This document shows, piece after piece, positions 32,447 to 46,100 of a DNA stretch of 64,000 bases. The stretch is from Saccharina japonica. Taxonomy: Eukaryota > Sar > Phaeophyceae > Laminariales > Laminariaceae. The stretch's first letter is position 1. Each line of letters begins with the position of its first letter. The position numbers were made by a program, and so were the translations under genes. The notes below the pieces were generated by a model. The model saw only the letters and a program-made list of their open reading frames with translations. It had not been told where the DNA came from and made no database searches. The stretch spans positions 62,001 through 126,000 of the forward strand of contig MEHQ01002773.1 of assembly GCA_008828725.1 (NCBI GenBank). Reading direction: 5' to 3'.

Positions 32447-33425
32447 CCATCAATGAACACTTGATATCGAGGTTCTTCACGAAAAGAAAGATCGCTCGGA
32501 TTGCAACTACTACAAAGGTATTCCGCTTGTTGCTCACGCACATAAATTGACAAAGCGTCGTTGAAACGCGTCACGTCTCGCCTTAACAACGACTTGGAGT
32601 ATCGGGACATCCTCCATCATTAGCAGTGCGTCTTGCGTCCGGCACGGTCTATAGTCGACATGCTGCTCGTCGTGCGGCGGTTGCAAGACCTCGGGCGAGA
32701 AAGTGTAACCCCCTTGTGCACGTACTTCATTGATCTGCCGAACACGTACGACTCTGTCGACCGATAGTTGCTATGGCAGGTACTCACACGTTTTGGCGCA
32801 CCAGCCAAGGTACATACAGTCATCCGCCAGTTCCACGACGGCATATTCTGATGGCGAGGAGTCAGAATGGTCTTGTGTCTAAGCAGGGGCTGCGACAAGG
32901 ATATGTGCGACCGTCGTTACCATTCAATGTGTTTGTTCGCTGATGTTATACACGTGGTTCTGGTACACTTCAGCGAGGACGAATACATCGTTATGATAGG
33001 GGTTTGGTCCACTTTGAAGCGGACGTAGTGGTCGGAAAAGAGGTGTCATTGACTCGCGTGCGCAAGACGTTGTGGGGCATGTCGTACGCGATTACACAGG
33101 AATGGTCTTGAAATCGGCGGCGGCACTCCCTACAAGGATACGTCATCGTGACTGTTTTGAAAGCAACAGGTCTCAGGGGATAGGAAACTGACAATCAAAC
33201 GATACTTACACGGACACGGGACCAGACATACCACGCCCTGCCCGACATCTCATTACCAAAACAACGGACCACAGGTATAGGCAGACGACAAAGTAATTAT
33301 ACCTCGGTGGCGCGATCCTCGAAAGCGACGCCCTCTCCCTCGAAATCGAACGACCATTCTGTTTCATGCGGACATCGGTCAAACGCTACGGCCGGGAGTT
33401 ACATGCTATGAAAGACACCCCGCTT
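32447..33425 (+). pseudogene. Decayed LINE reverse transcriptase
   Basis: Across several frames with stop codons, the plus strand shows the ordered core of a non-LTR reverse transcriptase. It reads IEVLHEKKDRSDCNYYKGI then PLVAHAHK (about 32463-32545), RLNNDLEYRDILHH, a stop, then QCVLRPARSIVDMLLVVRRL (32605-32690), YFIDLPNTYDSVDR, a stop, and LTRFGAPAKVHTVIRQFHDG. After that comes a poorly preserved part, an ADD motif (33281-33289) whose preceding Tyr codon is TAG, then GGAILESDALSLEIE and KRYGRELHAMKDTPLSLNM. The stops and the mutated YADD catalytic motif make it non-functional. The wording matches the family of the LINE at 7367-8412, whose surviving part starts further downstream. Confidence 0.8.
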
Positions 33426-35310
33426 AGTCTGAACATGTCCGTTCGCTGACGGCCGTAGTGAAGGAGACCCTGCTACATGGATGTGTGATGGTGTGTTGTC
33501 ACCGCGCAACACTTGGTCACTCTCCGATTCGGGCACGACGAAGTCCTTTTGCGGATGAATTGGCGATTAGCGCGTACAAGGTATCGACCCTCTGGTGCAC
33601 GAAGGCCCTCAAGACAACACGATACAAGGGCACCAAACCAATACAGTACCGGCCCGCTCATAAGAAACCAGAAATCGGGCTTTGGCTGACTTTCTTATTC
33701 TAGAAAGGGGTATATCCCACACTAACTTCAGTGTAATAGCTGTCGACTTTATTGTTTCCCCCGTAATGTTTAGGCCGAGTTTCTTGTGGGGCACTTTCTT
33801 ATGAAAGGGCCGGTAGTGTATCCCTACACGGCGGCTCTCCTGTTTGGGGATCGTGTCGTGGTGGATTAAGAGGCCACCACCCAGTCGGATGGTGGTCGCG
33901 ACCATGACCGTTTGCGAGGGCCGGGAACCGGGCGGGCGATGGGAGACTTGGCATAGGTGCTTCGTAGACGACGCAAGAGTGTTTCGAGCCGCCGAAACTT
34001 GTGTACGAAACACTCCCCTTTGGTGTTAAGAGTTGAGACCGTGGTGTGGACCATTCAATTAAAGAAAGTTGGCAGTGAATTCGGGGGGTCCTCCAAGCAG
34101 CTGCACGGAAGCCGCCGCACGGGAGCAGCCGCGTAGTGATGAAGCAGACTTGGGGTAGAAGCGCAAGGCATCCGTTGTGGGTGACGCCCAAGGAAATAGG
34201 AAGGGGCAAGGGCAACGTTCGTGGGGAAACCGCGTTTGTCGAAAACAAGAAGTTAACGGCAGATGCCAGTAGGTAAAATGTGTCTTAGGCTGCTACTCTA
34301 GTGCGCAAACCTCTGCCGCTGGTTCGAACGTGACTACCGTATATTGTGTTTTGTTTTGTTTACATGTTCCTCTTCGTTTTTGTCTCTACTCTTATACACA
34401 GTGTCCTGTGTGTCTGGGTAAAGGCGGCAAGCCTGTTTCTTAGCTGTTTGTAGTTCTTGCTATTCTTCTTTGTATTTGGTTCGTCTGCTGTGTTCTCCGT
34501 CGCATACCCTCTGGGGGACGCGACAGCACCACTACTGCACCACCTTCTGGTTTTGGTAGGTATTTGGTTCCGCTTCTCTGCCTTCGTTTTATTTCCTTCC
34601 GTATTAATACTTGGGTATGATTTGGTTAGTGATCGCATGCCATGGTGTAAATGTCGGTCATGGTACGAGGATGAGGCAAACTCTAGTAGAAAGCGTCGCG
34701 CATCCGTTGCGGGTGGCACTGACGGGAATATGGAAGGCGTAAAGGTGGTAGGGAAACCGGGGTGGACGAAAGCAGAAAGGACACGGCAGAAGGGGTACCA
34801 CGGCACCAGTGAGACGGATAGGTAGATATCCGCTGTTTGTGCTGCTACAGTAGTACTACACGATGCTGCGGCTGTCTTGAAGATGCTTTGGTTCTGCTTT
34901 GGTATATTGTTCCTATTTCCGTGCATTCCTAATCTTACAGTAGTGGTATTATTGTAGATGCCTTGGTTTTTATTTATGTAGGCGGAGTGTTGCACCTGCT
35001 TTTGATGGTGCTTTCTGTTTACGTTGCTATACTGTTTGTTTTGATTGTTTCGTATGGCCTGTCGCATCGCGTCCGGCTTACGGGGGGGTGCACGCCATAT
35101 CTTTGTTTTCTAGTATCTTGTGTGTTTCCTTTTTTCTTCCGTGTATAAAATGCGTAATGCATCTGCAGTGCTGGTATGCATGTGCTGTGGCCCGTCCAGT
35201 ACGACGGCATGACACACGGTATTGTATTATCTCCTTGCTGCGTTACAACGCACTATATCTGAGCCGTGATTGTGTCACCACGGTGCTACTATATTTCCTT
35301 ACACCTGAAC
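33426..35310. other. Long stretch without a supported gene
   Basis: Open frames of 120-235 codons exist on both strands between 33799 and 35067 (the largest on the minus strand, 34360-35067). They show no signal peptide, domain, repeated motif or convincing splice structure, and a frame is open on the opposite strand over the same DNA. Part of 33430-33720 may be further decayed LINE sequence after the segment ending at 33425. Confidence 0.3.
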
Positions 35311-35556
35311 GCGTGCTTCGATAGAGGTAGTACTTTTTGGCTGAAATGATTTCTGAACGGGCGGGCACCTTCACCCGAAATCGTCGGACTGCCATTTTTG
35401 TGTTGCAACATGTTCATGATATACTTAGGCCATGGGAGTTTTCGTCGGGTATAGCATCCTCATTGTTCTCCCAGATCAGGATTTGGGTGAGGTACAGCGT
35501 TCCTCAACTGCGGGACCTCAGGAACTAAATGGTGCACCTCTACCGCAGCTTGCGTC
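35311..35556 (+). mobile_element. MITE-like element W, copy 1
   Basis: The left tip GCGTGCTTCGATAGAGG and right tip CCTCTACCGCAGCTTGCGTC are imperfect inverted repeats, bounding 246 bases. Shared internal phrases with the other W copies are TTTTTGGCTGAAATGATTTCTGAACG, GGCCATGGGAGTTTTCGTCGGGT in part, and AAATGGTGCACCTCT before the right tip. It lies 1.4 kb upstream of the LNR gene. Confidence 0.7.
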
Positions 35557-35869
35557 CCTGTGCCCGACATCGATGTCTACTTTACTGCCTGCAGAGCGTA
35601 GAGGCAACCATTCCGCTCGCTCGATAACGTTTTCAACAGCGTACTTCATACTCCTTACCCCGAAGAGCGGGTACTTTGTTCGAACACGATACACCGCTAA
35701 CGCCCCCCCCCCGACACCATTGTTCGGCATATGTTTTTCACATGCTGAAGGGATTTTTACAACCCTTCGATTCGATGGCTCTGCAAACATAGCGGTCCCC
35801 AATGTTGAGCTTTGTGTCGGGGCTGAAGGTGTTCACCAGTGCTTCAATCTTTGGTAAAATTTTGCGGTT

Positions 35870-35960
35870 CCAAGTATGTTCACGACCGAAGAAGTTGTCC
35901 ACCAAGTTGTGCTGTAAAACGGAAGTGTCCACCAAGTTGTGCTGTAAAACGGAAGTCGTC
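35870..35960 (+). repeat. Two tandem units of 30 bp
   Basis: GTCCACCAAGTTGTGCTGTA followed by AAACGGAA is repeated exactly once more, with the second copy starting 30 bases after the first. Confidence 0.7.
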
Positions 35961-36018
35961 CATGAGGTAGGAGGGAGGTCCGCAGTGCTCCCTCGTCTAC
36001 GCACGTACCTCGAGAGGT

Positions 36019-36266
36019 GCATGCTACGATAGAGATAACATTTTTTGGCTGAAAATATTTCTGAACGATCGAGCTCCTTAACCCAAATTCGTCGGATTGC
36101 CATAATTGTGCTGCAATATTGCTCCTTGTTTGCTACGGCCATGGGATATTCAATCGGTTAGCGCTTTTACTTTCCTCCCTTAATGATCACTTCGGGGTGA
36201 GGTGTAGAGCTCTTTAAGTGACCACCCTTATAAGGCAAATGGTGCACCTCTATCGTAGCGTGCGTC
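36019..36266 (+). mobile_element. MITE-like element W, copy 2
   Basis: Left tip GCATGCTACGATAGAG, right tip CTCTATCGTAGCGTGCGTC (248 bases). It shares TTTTTTGGCTGAAAATATTT, ACCACCCTTATAAGGCAAAT and GGTGCACCTC with other copies. It lies 0.73 kb upstream of the LNR start codon. Confidence 0.75.
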
Positions 36267-36995
36267 GAGATCTAAGGTTCGACGCAACAGATGAACGGAC
36301 CAACTGCAAACTGCTGACTCATATAAATTCACCATTTCTTTTATCAAATGCGTGAAAACCTACCCCCCGAACACCAAAGCAATCAGCCAAACGATAACGA
36401 AAGTCATTACGATTATCTTGAACTCTGCCGTTCCGCCTACAGGCCTACCTGTGGCATCGTCCCACGAGATTCCCACCAGTCGCTATCAGCCTGGATATTT
36501 TCGTCTGAGCAGGCGACGTACAGCGTGTATTCTCGCGTGGCAACATCCTGTTTACGGTAGGTCTGTGATTGGCTCGCCTTACTCTAAATCGCCGACTGGT
36601 TATCAGGACAACGGCGTTCAACATCCGGCTAAACAGGAGGGCTGTGATTTGTTCGCCTTACTTGAAGTCACTGATTAGTTGTTAGTTGCCTACATGTAAT
36701 TATATATACCGAGCTTCGTGATGTGCTTGGTGGAGGTTTAAGGCTTTGGATCTGACTTGACATATTCGCGCATGTGTTTGGTTGATAACAGTATCTACGT
36801 CAGTTAAATCGCTTCGCAACCCTACTATTGCTGTAGCATCTAGCCGTGTATATCAGCCAGCTCACACCCTACCTCATGTGTTTGCTTGAACATATATATA
36901 TATATTACATGATACATGCCGGTGCAATTTACAGGGACCATCATTCTGCAGGAGGTGAAGGTTTCATTCGGACGAGTTCAAAACGAGGCTGGCTC
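36267..36995. promoter_or_regulatory. 5' flank of the LNR gene, putative promoter region
   Basis: No gene is seen. TATATATA occurs at 36701-36708 and an alternating AT tract at 36892-36906, about 90 bases before the start codon; either could be a TATA-type element, but both are weak evidence. An in-frame ATG at 36846 with no stop before 36996 would add 50 residues. I prefer 36996 because it is followed at once by a signal peptide. Confidence 0.35.
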
Positions 36996-37161
36996 ATGAA
37001 GACCCAACCCAGTGTTCCCGTGGGCCTAGTTGCCCTAAGCTACGCGCTGGTGCTTTTATCGGGCGACGTGGTTGCTCAAGGCGGCCACTCTAGGGAGTTG
37101 TGCGTCCCACAAAGAATCGGCGACGGACACTGCGACAAATCGCAAAACAACGAAGCATGTG
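36996..37161 (+). CDS. LNR gene exon 1: signal peptide and first LNR half
   Basis: It starts at ATG 36996 and ends with a phase-1 donor (TGTG|GTGGGT). It encodes the signal peptide and then CVPQRIGDGHCDKSQNNEACG split across two turns: CVPQRIGDGHC and DKSQNNEACG. This half-LNR is completed by exon 2. Just downstream in intron 1 a 50-base unit (containing GAGGGCCATGCCTACATAAT) is tandemly duplicated at 37200-37300. Confidence 0.85.
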
Positions 37162-40100
37162 GTGGGTGCTGGGTGTTGTATGAAAACGGAAGCGGTCGTA
37201 CCAAACCAGCTCGAGGGCCATGCCTACATAATAGGCCCACGAGTAAGAAACAAACCAGCTTGAGGGCCATGCCTACATAATAGGCCCACGAGTAAGAACT
37301 CGCCTACTGCTGTAAAACAACCATGAAGCTCCCTTGTTGGCGAACGCTAAGCATTGACGCGTGCTACGATAGAGGGTAGCATTGTTTTGCTTGGAATGTT
37401 TTGTGAATGACGCGGGTCCTTGGCCCCAAACGGCCGGAAGTTCAGTATGTTGTGTCGTAACCGTTTTCCTTGAATGTTCAGGCCATGGGGTTCTTCATCA
37501 GGTAGTAAGCAGTCATTTATCTTCAAACTCAGGTTTTGGGTGAGGAATGGAGCTCCTCAATTGATAAGTGACCACCCTTATAAGGCAAATGGTGCACCTC
37601 TGCCGTAGCATGCGTCAATTGTTCAGTGCGAAATCGTGCTCGGCGACGCGAGCTGCACTCTACATGTCCTGGGCGATACACCCTACGCAAACCAAAGGCG
37701 ATGTCACATAAAACGTTCTGAGGCTTGCGCGGACTACGGTAGCTGCTTATTTTTGCCGGGCACGTACCGTAATGTAGCATTTCGTTTCTACTTCGTTTTT
37801 CTTGACATATGGACGAATGAAAAATAAAATAAAATAATGTAGCATATCGTCTCTCCTTCGTTTTTCTTGACATATGGACGGATGAAAAAAGAAACTCTGG
37901 AGACTCACAAGGGACGCAAATGACAGGAAACCTGGACACCCATAAGGGACACAAAGGACCAGGAAACCTTGAAAATCCGAAAATTTCCGTGTTCTTGTGT
38001 TCGTTAGAAATCCAAAACCTAATGTGAACGATCCAACAAAATCAGCACGACCCAAGGATGTGAGGTGACATAACTACTGTAGGACAGCATTCTCGCGGTA
38101 TGGTTACGATCTAGTCGTGCAATACAGCATCGATATATATATATTGTTCCGACCGTACTAGCCTGGCAGCGTTCAGTTTGCGTGCTTATGGTTTAGGGTA
38201 GAGTACGATTAGCCCCAGGTATCGAATAGCACCTGGGCAATTTTTGCCTACGGTGGTGGCGTATATATTGGCGATAGGAAGTGATGGCTCGTAGGAATTC
38301 TTGACGAAACACGGTAGCAGTAGGACTACAGTGTAAATACTATTTGGTGGAACTGCGGTGGTGATATGTTTTCCTTGAAATATGTCAACGTGCAGTGTAG
38401 AAGTTACTGATCGTACTACCGCTGTTTGTTGTACCGATCATTAACTTGCATGCGCTTTGAAACTTATTGTAGGGGCCCAAGTCCGGCCGAAAGCCTACAA
38501 GGGTATACTCGCATAGGTTCCATGTCCCCTTTACACTGCAACTTGTATGTGTAAGTGTACTGATTGACGCTACCTCAGTACTCTATAGGAAACCCTTCCT
38601 GAAAAATGTGTACGCTTCTTCGTGGAGACCTCTTCAATTCAAATCTTGACCGCTCAAATATTGAACGGGGGCGGATAGTTGTAAACCCTAGTACATGCTG
38701 TCTTTATATATAGTGAACCATTGTCTGCACTGCTATTTGAACGTGAAACATCAGGTGAGTGTTCTGCTGCTAGAGCGAAACCGAGAGTTCGCAGTTTAAG
38801 GGGTCGATGTTCTATGTATACTTCGTGCGTACAAGACTCGTGCTGCTGTCCTGCGTTACCATGCACTCTAATTGTGTCCGCTGTCCATATTTTCACGCGG
38901 TGCTGTCCTTGTACCAGGGTACGACGGTGGAGACTGCTGCGAGTGCACCTGCACCAGCGGCCCAAAGTTTGCTTGCGGCTCCAGTAACTTTGCGTGTCTC
39001 GACCCCAGCGCGTCCTGCATCGAAGCTATCGGCATAGCAAATACAGTCGTCGTTGAATGCTCCCCAGACTTGTTCGCAGACGGAGACTGCAACCCGAGCA
39101 ACAACAACGAGGAGTGCGGTGCGTCGCGTGCTGGAATTCTCTTTGGACGTGCTGTCACCCCTGTGCATCTGTCTCGCACCAAACAAAAAAACACCATTGC
39201 ATTTGTCTCGTTTGAGGCCCGGCATAAGGGCTTGTTGCAGCACCAGTTGGGTCATGACCGGCGTGATGCGCGTCTTGATGTGGCGAGACCTACGGCAACC
39301 AGGGGTACACGTGCGCGTCCAGATCGTCCGAAGGCTGCATGGCAATACTCTGCATATGAACCATATGATTGCATGCTACGATAGAGGTTCACCATGTTTT
39401 TTCTGAGCTCCTCGCTTGAGGAGCTCCATACCTCACCGAAAACATGAAATCGAAGAAAACTACATGTGCTACCCGATGTGAGCAATATCATGACGTACGA
39501 ATACTCTGAATACCTATGTATTGCAAGACAACGATGAAGTCGGACGCTTTTGGGTTTAGCAGCCCCGTCGTTCCGAGAACGTTTCAGCCAAAAAAAAGTA
39601 CACCTTACGCTTCTGTCTTAGCACGCCACATTATGAACGAAATACTGTCGCTAAACAACCGGAAACCGACGTCGTCGATGTGTCCCTCGATGTTTCCGAA
39701 CGCATCAGGTTACGACAGTGGCGATTGTTGCGAATGCACCTGCGTCAGCACCGACTCCTTCACTTGCGGCGAGGACACCCACGGCGGGTTCGAGTGCCTG
39801 AATCCTAGTGCTCCTTGCGTCGCAGACGACGTCGACGACGACCCCGTCAATCTTGAACCATCTCAATCGTCCTACACGGACGTGACAGCGAATTCATCGT
39901 GCGTTCCTGTATATATCGCAGACGGGGACTGCGACCTTTTCAACAACAACGAGGAATGCGGTGCGTCGCGTTAAGGGGGTAATCTTTAAATACTTGATTT
40001 CACCACTGGGTAAATTGAGTTTCGGTGTGCGCCTTAAGCGTGGACCCCAATATCGCACCCGAACCGTGACTTCAAAGAGTGGTGTTCGCGCAACCCTACC

Positions 40101-43100
40101 AACTTTTGTATGATTGGTATGCGCCATACCTCAACAACAGTCTAGGAAACGTAGTACTACAGTCATCTAGTTGCTCACTTGATCAGCTCAGCCGGCCAGG
40201 CAATACCAATATTGGGCCCAAACGTGTTAACACCTTCCGTGGGATGAATCTCGATTCGCTTGTAAGCCGTGACCCATTTTGTCACCAACACGCGTCTGCC
40301 GATACAGTGCTACTTGTACATGATACACAGTAGCCGAAGCTGACAACACCAGGTTCTCCTCTTACGTTCGCGTTTCTGCCAGCATTGCACTTGTCCCTCG
40401 TTTAACATCCTACGAGATGTGAGTCACGGTACGTGACGTACGTCCACATGTCACAAGTTTCCCCGACCGGTAATGTATGCTTGGCGTGGCCAGCTCGTGT
40501 CGCGTGCTCCACCACTCCGCAAATATATACGCTGCTCATGTTGCCCCAAACACCACTGCCATATCAACTTGCCGAACATTGTGTGTTCATGTCGTCTAAC
40601 GTGGCCAGGTTACGACGGCGGCGATTGCTGCGGGTGTACCTGCGTCAGCACCTCGACCTTCACCTGCGGGGATGAAGAATTTGGCGGTTTCGCGTGCCTT
40701 GATCCCAGTGCTCCATGCGTCGACGACGATGACTTCACATCTCTTCCGCAAGATGACACCTACTACTCGAGCTACACAAGCTCCTCGGGGTGCATTACGG
40801 GGTTCTTCTCAGATGCTTACTGCGACCTTTCCAACAACAACGAAGAATGCGGTGCGTCGCGTTCGAGGACCAATGTTAAATGTCAAGTCACCAATGTGTC
40901 ACGATTTGTCCCTGATGACAGTATATCGTGCTTACGAACAATACCGCGGTATAGGAGTGGGGTGTATTTGCTGGGCGCCCCAGGAGAGGAGGACCCGAAT
41001 GTGTCGAAAAACGACGACTTAAAGCGTAACTGTTCGCCCAAACAGACCACCAACGTTTACATGCACTGCGCTAGACTTGAATACAGGGTTTTAGCCAAAC
41101 GCAGGGATACCTGGACACTTTCGTGCCAAAACCAGGTACACGCTAAATCCAAGTACAAATCACACGCTCGGACACGTGTCATTGGCCGGCCGTACATCGT
41201 CTGATTTTGACATGAAATGGACAGGTTCACCTGGGTTTGTCTACTTCGTCTGGCTTTCAACTGGGTTCGGCGAAGTTTGAGCCAATCAGAGGCCATCCGT
41301 ACACTGCACTGTCTCCTATCGCACTGGTTGGTAGTTTCTCGCTTGAGTAGCTCAACCGGTCAGACTGTATATGGGCCCACAGAACCCCTACCGTGAGATG
41401 GACGTTTCTTTGCTGGTAACCAACGACGTTAACGCCCGACAGGCACCTCTGTCGATGTGAACCCAGTCATTTAAAAGCAGTAGTCAACTTGACAAGACCC
41501 TGTTCTACTGTTCCCCCCTGACATTCGTGTTTTTTCCCTCCTCACCGCCAAGGTACAGTGCGGTACATGTACGTCTATACGAGACAAGCATGCCCAAACC
41601 ATGGATAAAACATGCCTTTGCGTGATTAGTGCCACGTACACCCCCCCTCTCCGACATCGATAGCCGAATCCATACTGCGGCAAAGCATACAAGCAACAAA
41701 AATACTTCGGCCGACCAATTGTTACATGTTCTATGATATCGTTATCAGGTTACGACGGTGGCGATTGCTGCCAGTGCACCTGCGTCGACACCGATTCCTT
41801 CACCTGCGGCGTAGAAGGCCCGGGTTTCGCGTGCCTCGACCCCAGTGCTCCTTGCGTCGATGACGACGACATCACTACACTTCCAGAGACTTACACATTT
41901 ACGTCCAGTACGTACAGTACGTACTCAGGATCATCAACGAGCTTATCTTGTGTTCCTGATTACTTCTCGGACGGACTGTGCGACCAGAACAACAACAACG
42001 AGGACTGCGGTGAGTCGTGTTCTGTGCCTAACTTGCTTTAGGTAACCGTATCCCACGCTTGGTTTGTGCCGTGCCCACTACCACAGCAGTTGCGTCCCTA
42101 GATTGTGTAATTTAGCTCGATACTTACAACCTCTCTGCAGCAAACCAACTAGGCGAGACCTATTTGCCCTCCAGCCAGTGCATACCGCTAGCTTTGCGCT
42201 TGCAAAGGCTTCGTGAAATTGTGTGTCAGTTTGGAAGCTTTGCAAGTTTAACGCCTTTCGATTCAGTGAACGAGGCCAACGAAGAACCATATTCACGTGA
42301 AAACTCTTGCTATCTAAGATATCACTAATCTACAATGGCCACTTGAAACATTAGTTTCACTAAACTCTAACCTGTCCGGATCCGCTAATGTTTTTCAACG
42401 TGACAGGTTACGACGGTGGCGATTGCTGCGAATGCACCTGCACCAGCAGCGAGGAATTCACCTGCGGGGATGAAGAGTTCGGAGGATTTGCGTGCCTGGA
42501 TCCCAGTGCTCCGTGCGTCGACGACGATGACTTCATTCCTCCTCCGGAGACTGACACCACGACATCCTCAAGCTTTACAACGAGCTTAGATTGCATTCCC
42601 TCGTTTTTCGGGGACGCCTATTGCGACCCAACCAACAACAACGAAATCTGCGGTGAGTCGTGTTCGGTGGATTCCTTGGAATCGAGTAATATATCATCCT
42701 TTCATGTTTCTGAGCGGTTAACTACATACACAGCGGTCTTGAAGTTTCTCGCGCACGACAATGGTGTCTGCGGAAGCTTTCTTGAGGTCCCGTGCTCGTT
42801 ACCTGTCGATATCACGGGAACCTGGCGAACCTCTGTCCTCTCTATTGCCTTGGTATACATCTGACCCAGGACTGTTGCTGCGGCAAATGCGCCGCTTGTA
42901 AGTCCTTTATTGTAGTTGAATCAGAGCCACACGGCCATGTCATTACCTTGTTACTTTGTGAGCTTTGTGTTGCACGACGGGAATGTTGAACTCCAACAAC
43001 CGAAAAGTGATGCTTGCTCCCGAGTGAAGTACGCCGACACTTTCCCGGGTGGAGTAGAGGCTGCAGTTGAAGAGGGCGTTTGTCCCCACCTCTCGTACCG

Positions 43101-46100
43101 CCACCCCTTGCCGTTATCCACGGTTCGAACGGACGCTCCACCAGGTTAACCGTTTGATAAGTGATGCCCGTTTAGATCCAGCAATCATGCCCTGCAGGGA
43201 CCGTATGTATGCACGCGGCCTACGTAGCTCCCGAGCGTATCTTGACTGTCGATGGCCTCTTGAGATAGGTGATTATTCCAACTGCCGACGACCTATGTTT
43301 TTGCAACTGGTGCAGGTTACGACGGTGGTGATTGCTGCCAGTGCACCTGTATCAGCAACAGGGACTTCATCTGCGGCGTAGAAGGCCAGGGTTTCGCTTG
43401 CGTGGATCCCAGTGCTCCATGCGTCGATGACGATGACATCACCACCGTTCCAACCACTTACACGTTTACCTACACAGACTCCTCGACGAGTTTATCTTGT
43501 GTTCCTGACTATTTCTCAGACGGACTGTGCGACCGAAGGAACAACAACGAGGACTGCGGTGAGTTGCGTTCGCAAGATTACCTACTTCAAAGTGTCGTAT
43601 TTCGCTCATGATTATTTCTGTGTCCACTGCATCAGTGGTGTCTGTGTATTCGCTCATCCAGCTCGATACTGCTTATCTCTCTGCAGCGAACGAAACTTGG
43701 CGAGCCCTTTCTTCCCCCTAGCCTGTCCATACTGCCGGCCTCGCGTTTGCCACGTTTTCGCTATGGATTTCCCACCTATTTGCAGCTTGGCAAGTTATAC
43801 GCGTTCAGATTTAGTCAATGACGCAACTTAAGACCATATTTACGTGGAGCGCTTAGGTTTTGATCAAAGTCACGCTTGAAATGCTCACTTCACACGTTCT
43901 TATTCAACTCATTGCCGGCCACCAATGTCGTCCGAATCGGTTAATTTTGTGTAACGTGAAAGGTTACGACGGTGGCGATTGCTGCGAATGCACCTGCGTC
44001 AGCACCGAGGAATTCACCTGCGGGGATGAAGAGTTCGGAGGATTTGCGTGCCTGGATCCCAGTGCTCCATGCGTCGATGACGATGACTTCATTCCTCTTC
44101 CACCGACTAATACCACGACGTCAACGAGCTCAGAATGCATTCCCTCGTTTATCGGGGACGCCTATTGCGACCAAACCAACAACAACGAACTCTGCGGTGA
44201 GTCGTGTTTGGTGGCTTCCTTCGAATGGGATAATATATATCCCTTCATGTGTTCGAGCGGTGAATGTCCATTTTTGATCAGTATTTTATTCCCTCGCGCC
44301 CGATAATGGTGTCTGCGGGTACGTTCTTGACATCCAGTGCTCTTCACCTGTTGATAGCACGGGAACCTGGCAAACTCTGTGTCCCTTCTATAACCTGTAC
44401 ATACACCTGACCCCGGACTGTTGGCTACGATAAAGATGTCGCATTTAGGTCCTGTGTTCACGTCCGATTAGAGCAAAACGACCGTTTCACCATATTCATT
44501 ATTTGCAGGATTGTTTGTTGACGCGAGCTGCACAATGTGACTGTTGAACTGCAACAACCGAAACGTAATATTTACGTTAGAGCGGAATACGCAGACACGT
44601 TCTCGGGTGGAGTAAAGGCTGTAGTGGAAATGAGCGTGTCCCCCCACCTCCCGTACCGCCACTCCTTGTCGTTATTCGCGATTCACACGGACGTCCCACC
44701 AGATTGACAGTATGATAAGTGATGCACGTTTGATAATACAGCAAAATCATGCCCTACAGGGACCATATGTATGCACGTGGCCCACTTGGCTCCCAAGCGT
44801 ATCCTCACTGTCTTGGGCCTCTTGAGATAGGTGATTATTCCATCCGCCGGCGACCTATGTTGTTGCAACGCGGCCAGGTTACGACGGCGGCGATTGTTGC
44901 GATTGCACCTGCATCAGCAACAGGGACTTCCTATGCGGCGTAGATGGCCCGGGTTTCGCTTGCGTGGATCCCAGTGCTCCATGCGTCGATGACGACGACA
45001 TCACGGCTCTTCCGGAAGATGACTCCTACACGTACTACACTTCATCCACGTCCTATTCGCCCTACACGTCTCTCACCACGGGCTTCACAAGCACCTTTTC
45101 GTGCTTAACTGGCTATTTCGCAGACGGATTCTGCGACTTGGTCAACAACAGGAAGGAGTGTGGTGCGTTGCGTTAGGTGTCAAAGTGGGGGTGGGCGATC
45201 ATTGTACGGATCTCGTCCCGCTTCATTGTTTTGATCTCTATAGTTTCGCTCTTACACAAAGGCAATTGCGCCGCCAACGAGCGATGTTAGCTACGATGCC
45301 TGGTACCTTCGTGTATGCCCGTACATGCAGAAAATAGAAAGATGAAAAAAACAGTTGACTCTTGATCCAGATTTGCGGACAGTTCTCCGTGGACGACCCT
45401 TCGTCCGGTATGGGTTTTCACTTTTCAGGCGAAACACATCGCTATACGACAAACGTCCTCCACTCAGAAGCAACGCACCCGATATATATGTAGGAGGTGT
45501 ACATTGTTCAACATTGTCCGTTAATACTTAACCCGTGTAGTGACTTAGCTTACACGTTTTTTTTAGAAATATTCGGATTTTGGAACCCCTAACGTTAAGG
45601 GCCCGTTTTAACGAAGAAAAACAAATATCAATTTGGAAAACAAAAACAAAAATCCTCTTTTCATTGGTCAGAACCCGCACCACCACCCAAGATTATACCC
45701 CAAGATCCTAATATTTGGTGCTGGTGCGTGTGTTGACCAGTGAAGAGCGAATTTGAATTTTATTTTTTTCCTACTTGAATTTATTTTATACTCGTTAATA
45801 TGGGCCCTTCGAGACAAGAGGCTATAGGTGCCACGATAGAGGTGTCACATTTTCGTTGATTTTGGTTTTTAATGAGCGGCCTTCTTGACCCAAACTCGTC
45901 AACCCATTATTCTTGTGTTTCAATACTCTCTATATTATGCTCCGCTCATGGGATTGTATTTTCGAGTAGCACTTCAATGTTCCTCCAAAACAAATGTCGG
46001 TGGGGTATGGAACCCTCCAAGTGAGCTCAGAACAAACACGGTGGTGCTCCTCTATCGTAGCATGCGTCCTTCACTCGTTGCGTTACCCATGCCAGCCCTT

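Noticed and set aside
34360-35067. 235-codon minus-strand gene
   Set aside because: No motif or splice structure, low-complexity Asn/Lys/Thr composition, and an open frame on the opposite strand over the same DNA.
38918-39384. Each LNR exon as a separate short gene
   Set aside because: All share phase-1 AG and GT borders and lack their own starts; the frames beyond the donors are brief intron read-through.
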